Source: Sipunculus nudus | Taxonomy: Eukaryota > Annelida > Sipuncula > Golfingiida > Sipunculidae | Assembly: GCA_026874595.1 (NCBI GenBank) | Contig: CM049313.1 | Location: 53,555,659 to 53,619,658 of the forward strand | Reading direction: 5' to 3' | DNA length: 64,000 bases | Part shown: positions 14,601 to 25,100 of the stretch, piece after piece | Layout of the letters: each line of letters begins with the position of its first letter | How positions within the stretch are numbered: the stretch's first letter is position 1 | Made by a program: the position numbers and the translations under genes | The notes under the pieces: model-generated | Database searches by the model: none | The model's input: the letters and a program-made list of their open reading frames with translations, nothing else | What the model was told of the DNA's origin: nothing

Positions 14601-17600
14601 CCTAATGAAAAAGGACTTGATATGATACTCAAAATCTTAAATCGAAGCTTTAAATATCTGGTTTTCTGTCTGGTTCTTTGGACCATGGTTGGAGACAGAT
14701 GGTTAATATTCAACTTAATAGAATGTGCTCATATATTTAAATGAAATCTTAGGTTTAGTGACAATTCCATTTTGATAACTTATGCCACCCTTTTTGAAAG
14801 ATATAGAAGCATGGTTTAAGTATAACTTTAAGAATGTTTACACTCCTGATGTTATTTTATGTCAAGAGTTGTTTTTTAATTCACATATAAAATTAGATAA
14901 GAAAACTGTTTAAGTAAAGAAAGGTAGAATGCTGGTGTCACAAATTTATAAGATTATAAAGAATAAGGATAGACAATACACATTCCTGTCAAATACAGAA
15001 CTGACAAAAAAAGTTAAAATTCGGCAAATGCAGTATTAAGTATAATTGACGCAATTCCAGTAACTTGGCAAAAATAGTTAAAAACATGTAATAATACACA
15101 TAATTACATTCCAGATAAAAAATGATATAATCATGAACTTTAGGAAAGTCGCTTAAAAGGTTTACAAAGATATAATAATGGATGTCTGCACTGAACCTTT
15201 AACAACTATTGATAAATTGACTAGACGCATGCAGTGTAACCACCAAGATTTTGTATATAAGCCTTTTAACAAGTAAATACATCAAAATATCTGAAATATT
15301 AAGAATGTTTTAATTTAATCTTTATTCACAGGACTATAACTCTCAATCCACTTTTAAATAGGGAAAGCAAGTAGTGTGCTCTGTTCACCTTGTAAAGTAA
15401 AGAAATAATCATACATCTGTTTATAATTGTAGGGAAGTATAATTGTCGGGGAAATACAACCCATTTTTTTAAATTGGTTGATGAGCAAACACATACCAGT
15501 GACGAAATTTTTTCAGTAAAATATTTATTTTTTAACAATTCTACCAAACCTTTTATAAATATGCTTATATATTGCATACCTTTTTTAAATTAAATGTGTG
15601 CAAATGTAAAGTTTAAGGCCAAACTTCTCTTTTTAATAATAAGCTCTATATTGAACAGATATATACCAGAGAAATATTACTTCCAAGAAAGGAAATATGT
15701 TAATAAAAAAAGTTATCCCCTTTTTGTAGAAAAATTTCATGTTATTCAGGTGAACTTGATGTACGGTAAACGATAATCATATTCTTTTAATGACCTGTTA
15801 TTATTTTTAATGCTATCTGGTTTTTCTATTCAGCAACCACTGTCATATTATGCTCAATGATTGTAAACGTACTGTTTCAAGCTTGAAAGGTAACCATTCA
15901 AGATGATATTTATACCTGGCGAAAATATACAATTTTTCACTGAAATTGGTCTCATTATATAAATATTACTACGCTTGCATTTTTTTTTTTTTTTTGCAAT
16001 TATGTAACGTTAGTCTCTTGTTAAGTGCTTTTGTCTCAGGTCTGATGTATGTGTGTTGTATCCAACATGGTATTGATGTTTATTTAAGCTGTTGTATTGA
16101 AAGGTTCCGGGGGGGGGGGATCCTTGTAAAGTCTCCTTTGAATACTGGAACTAGGTCTTTAATTCTTGTAATACATTACAAAATATAACACATTACAAAA
16201 TACAAAAAAAATGATTTTGATCAGTTTCCAACAATAACACTAGCCATAGGCTATTCCAACAGACAAAATATAACATTAATAAAGGAAATCCGCACCCAGA
16301 AAAATTCAGCTGAGCGTCATGGCCCATGAGCCACTTGTTTTATATACAAGAAGGTAGGATGCAAATGTCAACTGACAAGCCAGTTTTTCTTCAATTTGAA
16401 AAGTTTAATACGTTTAAATAGTAAATATTAGAAAGCGATTTAAACATGTTTATGTGTATTTATGGTGATACTTTCTATATGATACCACCTTCATAACCAT
16501 TACAATTTATACAACCATTGCATAATTCGCGTGAAATTGAATTCGTCCTGCTCTTGAAACTGATCTCCAAACTAAGACTCATCTAGACTAGTGGCCAGTG
16601 TCTGATAATTTTTGTCACATGGTCGCCAGAACAGGTTATGACTAACCTCGCAACCAAAATCGCGTAAGAGGAGATCTTAAGTGCGATTACAATTTTAATG
16701 TACTTAACCATTTAAAATTGCAGGTTATGACGAACATGGCCGACAACATAGCCTATGAGAAGACTGTGAAAGTTGATCTTGAGAATGATTACACAGAAGT
16801 GGCAGAGACTTAGGAAAATGGTACAGACTTTCTTAGGCAGATGCACGACTTCCCAGAGCATCTGTTTAGCACGGCCCCGACAGGGATGCCAACATTCAGC
16901 GTTGACGGTAGGTGGCCTAGTTTTAAATATGAATTAATGTTGTCGTAATAATACTTTTAAAAAAAAACTTCATTTCCAAACTTTATTTGCCTTGATCATT
17001 CAAATCAATTCTGGATCTTTTTAAGTAGACTCGAAAAATAATTTCGATGACGTCTTTAAAAAAATGGGAGGACCTGGAAAATAAGTTAACTTAAAAGAAC
17101 TAGGGAACCTGGGACCATCTGAAATCCGTTCGGTCTACAATCAAGAGCCTTTCGAACGAACAGAAATGAATAAGCGTGCCTCAGTATTTGCCTGTTTCCT
17201 CGCTGTTAATCTATTACTTAACGTATTCGGGATATTGAACCTAACAGGAGAATATTGAACCTTGTATGAGCAAACTATTAAATACTAATACGCTTAACAT
17301 TTTCAATTTACTGAAATTATACACAAATTAAGTCGTTTGACAATATGAATATAGAAATGTAGAACGTATGTAAATCAGGCTCTTTACTGTAAATCATTGT
17401 CTGGACACGCTGATCTCGTGTTATTATAGGAAAATTTATCTTTTCAACAGGCCTAGCTTTGTCGAACATCCTGCAGCGACAAGTTGAGACATTAACATTC
17501 CTTTTAAAGTGGGCAGAGACCTTGGACGGAGTCTACGACCGGATTGCGGCAGTCAGTATCGTAAAGAAGATGCAGCTGGATGTGACCAATATGAACTCTT

Positions 17601-17731
17601 ACATTGTGTTAAGTATTTGTCAGTCTTTGGACAAAACATTGGTCCACGATGACGTCTTTAGAGCTATAGCCTTCCAGTACCCGACGCTAACAGAATACGA
17701 AGGGGTAAATCTGGCAGGATACAAGAGTTAA
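8623..17731 (+). CDS. Secreted helical protein of unknown family, paralogue 1 (six exons, in-frame TAG)
   Basis: Exons: 8623-8677, 10229-10419, 11843-12367, 13821-13967, 16724-16907, 17451-17731. All have GT donors and AG acceptors, and the joined length is 1383 nt (460 codons plus stop). Exon 1 encodes a signal peptide (MRLVFALVVVGALAWTAQG) with intron phase 1. Exon 2 holds a conserved CEYEPELC motif (Cys63, Cys70), probably a disulphide loop. Exon 3 is mostly charged amphipathic helix, with a conserved FLALDLGPTLTYYAYL stretch and then a variable Lys/Ser-rich linker. Exon 4 has a hydrophobic, Ala-rich segment ending in YAASIANFV. The C-terminal exon ends AFQYPTLTEY. The exon pattern matches the paralogue at 22106-29154. 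Codon 336 (16811-16813) is TAG, where the paralogue has Phe; homology continues beyond it. The product is either 335 aa, or 460 aa if the stop is an error or is read through. Function unknown: a secreted coiled protein with one internal hydrophobic helix could be membrane-active, but no family motif proves this. Confidence 0.85.
9939..10017 (-). repeat. tRNA-like sequence (tRNA pseudogene or SINE head) in intron 1
   Basis: On the minus strand the D arm folds as GCTC/GAGC around AGGGGTA, and a T arm TGAG-TTCAAAT-CTCA is present. A 7-bp acceptor pairing GCTTCTT/AAGAGGC closes the fold with one G-T wobble. The anticodon arm does not pair well, so a functional tRNA is unlikely. A related head with GGGGGTAGAGCACAGG lies at about 59645. 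Confidence 0.5.
10569..10672. repeat. 27-bp perfect inverted repeat (hairpin) in intron 2
   Basis: Left arm 10569-10595 (TTCCAGAAATATATTGGAAA then TAAAGAC) is matched exactly in reverse complement by 10646-10672. The 50-nt spacer also repeats part of the arm (GCAATTGTCTTT twice). This looks like a short fold-back MITE. Confidence 0.7.
11237..11700. repeat. Probable interspersed repeat in intron 2
   Basis: A GC-richer block with reiterated GTCTGTC/GTCGGTCTGTC and a TCAAGCCGTTAGG motif, unlike the surrounding intron. Such text is typical of mollusc interspersed repeats, but I see no second full copy in this window. Confidence 0.35.
12765..13637 (-). repeat. Interspersed repeat of the ACAAGTGGCCCATGGGCC family, intron 3
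   Basis: Bounded at the left by GTCATCTGAGCTACAGCGAT and at the right by GTCATGGCCCATGGGCCTCT. These are the reverse complements of the two ends of the element at 31358-32940. The interior (about 13020-13250) resembles the roughly 340-bp tandem unit of that element. Confidence 0.6.
14146..16343 (-). repeat. Long interspersed repeat of the same family, intron 4
   Basis: Starts with AAGTCATCTGAGCTACAGCG and ends with CAGCTGAGCGTCATGGCCCA and CACTTGTTT, the same termini as the copies at 12765 and 31358. The first 400 bp hold two diverged tandem units. The rest is AT-rich with no ORF I can recognise, and includes a run of 11 G at 16109-16119. Confidence 0.55.
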
Positions 17732-19000
17732 CTTTTTCGAATTGTCTCTAATGTGAAGCAAATTTTACTAATGTGCAGTAAATTTGTAGCCATGGTCAGT
17801 TCAGTCTAATTCAGTCAATACTGTGAAACATTTGTCCTTAAAGGTTTGTGATCTTCCACGAAAATCTAAACGTATGGTTTGTTTGTTAAAGATAAAATAT
17901 TAAGTGGCGTTGGCCCTTGCCGTTGTCTATAAGCTGTTAATTTCTCGTTCCTGTTACAGAAAACCTCTGGAAGTACGGATCTAATTCAGGGTGTTGTGAA
18001 ATAATACCTTGTAAAACTCCTATTGCTGTTTGTTTTCTTTACCAAGGTTACCTGAGATTTGTTAGAGAAGAAAGTTGACATACAGGCATAGATGTATGGT
18101 GTAAATTTGCCATTATCATTATCGTTCGAATACTTTTAAAAATAATTTTACATAACATTACCGAAACCTCTAGAACCATAGATATAATTTTAACACCCAA
18201 CCCGCTAGGTCATAAATTAAGTAGTATTAAACCTCCCATGGTGGTCATTATGCAATATTTACCTTTAATCTGAATCTTAGCATACAAAAGATCGTATACA
18301 CTACACGACGATCATACAGGAAATTTAATGGAATAGCCTCCCTTTATGACTTTTAAAAGGATTAGAATTGACTCAACCACATTTTGACTCGACTACATTT
18401 TACTCACTGTATCTAATGTAAATGACGCTTGAATTCTCTGGAATGAGGCCTTTCTCTACGTTTGTAATAAGCATGCACTAATTAGATAAGTCAGTGTAAA
18501 ATTCCAAAAACCTTGTTGATGAAAATGAAAATTCGAGAAATGGAGGCAACGTAACTTCATGTACAAAATAAGGTTAAAAATCAATGAGACAGGCTTAGTC
18601 ATTTATTATATGGTATGAACCAAAAAAAAGATAGGGATATTGTGAACAGCATCTTAAAGAAGCTCAAAATGGCAATAATCCCAATTACATTTAATTTTGA
18701 AGCGGCCCTACAACTGTCTGTGAAATTTTCTACGTCCAAGCAGTTTTGACATCCATCATCCCCCCCCACCGTAACTTTGAATTTAAACTAAACAAGCTAC
18801 CTACCCCACTGAAAAGAAATCCACAAGAATTACTCCCATACAAAAAGATAAAGGACCCAAAAAAGATATTAATAATTATCGGCCTTTTTCTGGGGTTTTT
18901 TTTTTCCTCATTTAGCATGCATATCTAAAACAGGTTCTACATGCTCAAAATTTATAACTCTTAAAAATTATTACCATTTTTAACATGACATAACTCATGA
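17732..19000. other. Intergenic, 3' side of gene 1; no feature recognised
   Basis: AT-rich downstream DNA. No clean AATAAA signal close to the stop codon at 17731 could be singled out. ORFs of about 60 codons at 18730-18928 overlap on opposite strands and have no support. Confidence 0.4.
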
Positions 19001-19006
19001 TCAGTA

Positions 19007-19505
19007 TTGTCACACCACACACGCAGCGGACATATATTCCCGAGTTCTTTCACACAGAAAAGTCCAAAATACCACTCGTTGTCTGAACTGAAGAACACGG
19101 TTTATTCCGGTAACATCCAACAAGTGGCCACCGTCGTCGTTGACTGGTTCCAATCTTACAATAACAACGTCTTCAACAAATACCAATCACGTATATCTTC
19201 TAACGCCCTGATCGGCTGCAACTATATATATATTCTCTCCAGGACTAATACTGTCCTCGCGGAATTTATAACACACCCCGCTCAGTGTTCAACTATATAA
19301 CGACCCGTCACCAGTTGACGCTAGCTTCCAAAATCATACACCGCCTGACCGGCCTTGACACCGCCCTATTTATACCTGGGTAACCGAAACTTCTAGAGGT
19401 CTCTAGAATAATCAAGTCGTTCCTTGTCAAGACTAGCACCTACGGGATTTTCTAGAATTTACCTATTGGAAATTACACATTACCTGAATTCTCTAGAACC
19501 TTCTG
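19007..19505. repeat. GC-richer insertion, possible LTR-like or other repeat
   Basis: A block distinct in composition from its flanks. It contains AACACGGTTTATTCCGGTAA, a promoter-like TATATATATA, and repeated TCTAGA-containing words (CTAGAGGTCTCTAGAATA, TTCTCTAGAACCTTCTG). The organisation resembles solo LTRs elsewhere in the window, but no terminal repeat or target duplication is visible. A 97-codon ORF through it is probably accidental. Confidence 0.25.
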
Positions 19506-20056
19506 TCATCTAATTATAATAAATCATGGTACAGTAAGTCCATTTACTTATATAATAAACAAAATACTTTAAAAAAAATTGGTTAAAGGTAAACTGGTGT
19601 TTTACTATATTTGTCCGTTTATGCCTTGGGTCCGCAGTCACTGTTGTATATTTAAGCCTTCCTGATACACTTGTACTCCTCGCGATTTCGTGTAAAATTA
19701 AACCTGAGACACAAGCACATTCATCCCGCTTATGCATCCTTCTCGCGTGTGTTTCTCTAACTATACTTTATTTTGTAACAAATTATTAGATTTTGTTACA
19801 AATTTAAGTTGCAAAGGGACTATTCTTTTAATCGCCAACCTCTACATTCCTCCCTTTGTTGGTTTTAACTGAATACTTCAGGTGACTATATAGCTTACTC
19901 CATATAAAGGACTACAAATCAGCGGGCCCGAATACAGGACTCCTATTAAGCGGGTCCGATGCTGTGTACTGAGTGATCAAAACGTGGATTTAACTATCTG
20001 GCTTCACAATGTATATTGTACTGTCAACTATAAAGTTCAGGAACATTGAATATTGT

Positions 20057-20192
20057 TGCGGGTAGCACATAAAAAGCGGACAGAACTGTCTCGCTGGTGA
20101 AGCTTGCTTTTCTAGCGAAGCGGTTGGTACCCCGGACATGGGCGCCATCGACATGGGTTCGAATCCGGGATCGGCCCCTGAGCAATTTGTAT
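20057..20192 (+). repeat. tRNA-derived SINE, copy 1
   Basis: Internal polymerase III promoter elements are present: A box TAGCGAAGCGGTTGG at 20113-20127 and B box GGTTCGAATCC at 20156-20166. A hairpin TCTCGCT...AGCGA precedes the A box. Reverse-complement copies occur at 43001-43149 and 60793-60950, with a partial copy at 33820-33880. Confidence 0.7.
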
Positions 20193-21734
20193 ACGTAACA
20201 ACATAAGCATGGGATATGGCTTAGCAACACTTCTACAGAAAATCTTAAGATATATATTAGAACTTCTCGTATATTTTCCGGGCAATCTAAGGAGTGCAAT
20301 CTTGCACTACACAGATGCTGCTTTGGTCATTGTTTGCATATTTTGTACTGAAAACCGGTTTGTGTATCAGTCTTTACGACGTGTATCGGCCTTGTCCTCT
20401 GACAAACCTCAAATTCATCAGCCTCGGTTCTGATGAACCTCTTATACATAAAATTTCGATCGAAATTCAGTATTGAGAAGAGTATTCACATGGTTGTGAA
20501 TTCCGTGTAACTTTTATCAACATACAGAGATTTTTTTATGGAGAAAACAGTCCGGGCTTTATCGACATGAAAGTCCAAGTCACTGAAGAGCATTTGACGG
20601 CAGCTGTCGGTTGTGGGCCCAAATAAACATGGGTCGCCTGGTTGTTTGCTGTAAACTATCACTATAAATCACACTCTCTATAATTGCTTCAGATTAATAC
20701 GGATTATCCTGATACTAAAGTTTGCTAGATTGAATAGGTATAATGATATTAATGAATCTGTTTTATTTATGAAATTAAATTAAAGCAAGTACACCGAAAA
20801 AAATGGAAAATCTCAAACTGTATTTATTTATTAAAGTAAGCTGTATGAACTCGTCATTTAAATGAAAAGGTATAAATTGATTCTTAGTGTTTGCTTATAT
20901 AAAAAAGTAATTTGATACGGGTGAATTTATGACCTGTATTTCATCTCCTGCTATGACTGGTGGCATTATTTTCCAGTCCTTAAATTACTAAGTCCGTATA
21001 TTTTTATCAGCATGAACATAAACAGTGTATTGAAGAAAGTATGTAAAAAAACGGGTTGCCGGGGGGGGGGGGGGTGTTATTACCGAAAGCAGTCTTGGAT
21101 TGGAGGCGTTACATTAGGTTTTCGCTTAAATCTAGTTCTGGGAATATAAAGGCAGAATTAACTGACAAATCTTTTGGTTTATTTTTCTGCAATTTATTTT
21201 TCTTTTGAAAAAACTTTTTAAGCAGTGAGGGGATGCTTGGGAAAGCTACCCTGCCCGTGTAAACTGACCAGCTGAGACATGGACCTTATCTGCTCGACGA
21301 TTGGGACATTCCAAAGGAATAAAGAAAGAAGCCCCCGTCCTAAGAAACACCCGCTCAAAATCCAACCTTATGAAAAAATCTTCCCAAAAAATCACATTAA
21401 CAGTCACATAATAAAAAGTTGCAGAAGACTTAATTTCCCCGATAGGTGTGAATGGGATATAGGAATAACTCCTTTATCGTTCCTCGCTTAAGGCTTATAC
21501 CCTATTGTTCCCTTAGTTTTCATAACAATACATCTTAAGCGTAAGATTAAGCTATAAGAGTCAAAGCTTTTCCATTACTCAGATTTTTGCACAATCCAAA
21601 ATCCTAAATTAGCAATTGCTAAATCAAATTGCTTTGCTTTTATTCACTGTTTTGTACCTTAATAACATGTAAATAATGCAAATTAGGAAATTTAATATCA
21701 CTGAATTTAATCTATTTTTAGAAGATTTTATTTT

Positions 21735-21935
21735 ATCTTAGTTCTTCTTCTAGTAATTTTATCTCAGTGCTAGAAGAAGAAATGCATCTTTCATCAAAAT
21801 CATTAGAACATTAGAAAGAGTTCTTCTGATAAGTTCTAAAAGAGTTAAATACATCTTACATAAAAACATATTAACAGTTGAAGAGTTCTTCTAGTAATTT
21901 CTTTTTTAGTTCTAGAAGAAGAAATACATCTTACA
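21735..21935. repeat. Two related hairpin repeats with TTCTTCTAG / CTAGAAGAAG arms
   Basis: GTTCTTCTTCTAGTAATTTT is mirrored by GTGCTAGAAGAAGAAATGCA at 21736-21790. The same arrangement recurs at 21880-21932, each followed by ATACATCTTACAT or a close variant. This is a small fold-back repeat downstream of gene 2. Confidence 0.5.
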
Positions 21936-22105
21936 TGAAAGGAAATCATAAGACCAGTAGAACAGTATTTAATTAGATAATTGCGATCACAATTATTAGA
22001 TGTTCCTAAATCTCAGTATCTGTGACACAATGAACCAGTTTCGTGCTTTCAATATTCTCACCGTATTCCGGTTTTATCCATTGTCTGCATATAACTTAGT
22101 GTTCT

Positions 22106-25100
22106 TTAACCCCTGTACGTATCCATGACTACACCATTGTAGTTCGTCATCTTTGGATACTGGAAGGCTACTGTCTTCATCAGCATCTCGTTCGTTATTG
22201 CCTCATCCCTCGTGATGGTTTTAATGAGGTCGAGGACCGTTGCAGCGTTAAGCTTTGTGACATTTAACTTGAGATTCCCCACCAAGTTGACGGCAGATAT
22301 CCGCTTGTATACACCAACCAGTGTGTCAGCCCACTCGTCTACAAACTGTAGCGTCTCTTTTTGTCGCTCAACGATGTTGTCCATGGTGACATCTGTGGTG
22401 ACAATTTGACAATATATTACTCTAAATCGATATCTAAATAAAATAATAAAGGAATTATAAGATTTCAAACCACACCAGAGCAAAAATCAAACACTTGAAT
22501 GAATTAATATGTCTAAATATTGGAAATGTAAAATAATGTTTTACAAGTGTCAAAGCCAGCATCATAAACACATTGATGTATCCTAATTATTAAGAACGTT
22601 CGTGTGACCAGATGAACATTTAATGGAAAATCAGACAATCCCTAGACCACAATGTAACCAAACCAACTGCCTCTCCTCAATTTCCTTACAGCATTTTTAT
22701 ATGATACAATTGTAATAGGTCATTTACTTTTAAGTCAAGATTCATAAGATGAAAGAAAGAATGCCACTGCAAACACTGCACAGAGACACTTAATGACAAA
22801 TTAGTACCCGATAAGTGCAACTTCTGTGTCTTGGATATAACCAACTCGCTTAAGCGTTGGTTATAATTACATGCAAGTAATGTGATAACCGTGTCTACAA
22901 AATTTCGGAATGATTGGTGTAATGGTTCATGAGATAATTGGCAGGTGGACCATTTTAGTAGTCCACCCTCCTATATGCATTGGACTAATTAATCAGAGAA
23001 ATGGATTTATTTTTTTTTCCTTATTAAAGCAGACCCTTCCAAGTAGAAAATACACCTTAAAGCCAGCTATACACCTACCATTTCTGTAGAAGTCATGTTA
23101 TTTATATTTCTAGCTTACTCTGCATACATATAAAGTGACTTTATGTAACTCATGTTAGAAAATCATTTAACGTATGTATGAGCCTGTTTACAATGTGTTA
23201 GTAAACACGGAACATGCGCCAGTATAGACAAACAGAAAAACTGTGTAACCTAAGGCGGTGGGATGCATATTTGCGGAAGGTAAATATGTTATAAACATGT
23301 TATAGCACTTGGATATAAACAAAATAAACAGCTTGCGTGATATGGGATTGGAGTTTTCTGGCCTATAAATTGTTATAAAAGGTTAATGGTCTTCGCTTTT
23401 GCTGATAAACTTTAGATATCGAATATGCCCCTTTAAGCCCTGTAACCGGACTAAAACGACCATCAACGCAATTTTTTTCAACTAATTTGAAATCATTTTA
23501 ACAAAAGTACCGTAAAATCAGAACGTCAACAATGCGTTACTTACCGTCAGCGGTGAAAGCCGGGGTATTTGAAGGGAAGGATTCAAACAGGGTCTTAGGG
23601 AAATCATTCATTTGTTTCAGGAAGTCAGTAATGTTCCTGAACGTGGTAGAAATATCAATGTAGTTCTTATTCAGCTCAACCTTCGTCGTCGCTTCCTTTG
23701 TTATTTCTGCGTCCAGTTCAGTTATTACCTACGTGAGAAATTAAACGTGATGATGTTTGAGGTTAAACAGTATCATTGGTTCCAATTTTCGAACAACTTG
23801 TCTAAAGTTTCCCGATTTGTATTAACCTGGCCAGACAATAATTGGTCTTTTAATTGTTGAATTTTGAATTAAGTCATTTATTTAAAAGTTAACCTTTAAA
23901 TATGCGAATAAGATTTATTACATATATATATATAACAGAGACAGGAGTTACACATTAAGAAAGAGAAAGATCGGGAGAGGACGAGAGAAAGAATGAGAGT
24001 GAAAGAATCATTGGGAAAGAAAAAGAAATAGAGAGAAAGAGAGCGAGAAAGAGAGAGGAAGAGTGACGGAAAGAAAGAGAGAGACAGAGAGAAAAAGAGG
24101 AAGAGAGCGAGAAAGAAAAGAGAGAAAATAGAAAAAGAGGAAAGAGAGTAAGGGAAAGAGAAGGAAAGAAAAATGAAAGAGAAAAGACAAGATTAAGATG
24201 GCAATAGGAGAGAGACAGAACGTGACCCTGGGAGAAGGAGAGACAGAGTTAGAGAGATGGAAACAGAGAGAGAGACACAGACAGACTAAGAGATAAACAA
24301 CGAGAGAAAGAGAGAGAGAGAGAGGAGGGGGGGGGGGGCAGAGAACAAAGGCATGCTGATGGTTCGACATAACATACAAAGAGACCTGCCTGTGAGTAAT
24401 TAGCCAGTACAGAGTCCAAGTCACTTTTCCTTTCCTTCAGTGAACGCAACTGCTGTTTTGAGGACTGCACTGTAGTTACAAAATTTGCAATACTGGCGGC
24501 ATAGAGGCCTCCTCTGAAAGCGAGGCCCAGAGCAGTCTGTAAAGATTAATAAATAAAAAACTTCATACATCATAGAGAAAATATATAATATATAGAAACG
24601 TAATTGTCATTACTAATTCAATGTGATAATTTTCATTGATCTGGATTGTAATTAATGCATGGCCTTAAATATATATGTACAATACGCTATGGTTATCAAG
24701 CCCTACAAATATCTAATACGTTGTTTGTTTTCTTACAATTAATTCACAATGATGATTTTGGTGACTAGATATGATTGGAACCCTAAAGGTCCACAATTTG
24801 GGCCCCGCCATGACAAGTTCCTGAAAGGCTTACGGGATGTTGATGGATCTGGAAAACGACAGAGCACAACCTCTCATCGGTGTCAATCTTCGGTACAATT
24901 TTCATGGCAAATGCTTGAAAGATTCTTGTGACAATGCGCTTGTAAGGAATTCTTAGATCGCTGCCTGGTGGCCATATTTTATTTCTGATGTGTCTTAAAT
25001 ACGATTGTGCACATCCTCCCAGGGTTTCGATCGAAAAAGATTTTCCCGGCCATATCTTGAAAGATTCTTGCAACGATGAGCGCGAAAGAGCATGACGGAC

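Noticed and set aside
24008-24424. 138-codon minus-strand Ser/Leu/Phe-rich ORF
   Set aside because: It translates a polypurine tract inside an intron of gene 2 and has no membrane-protein features other than composition.
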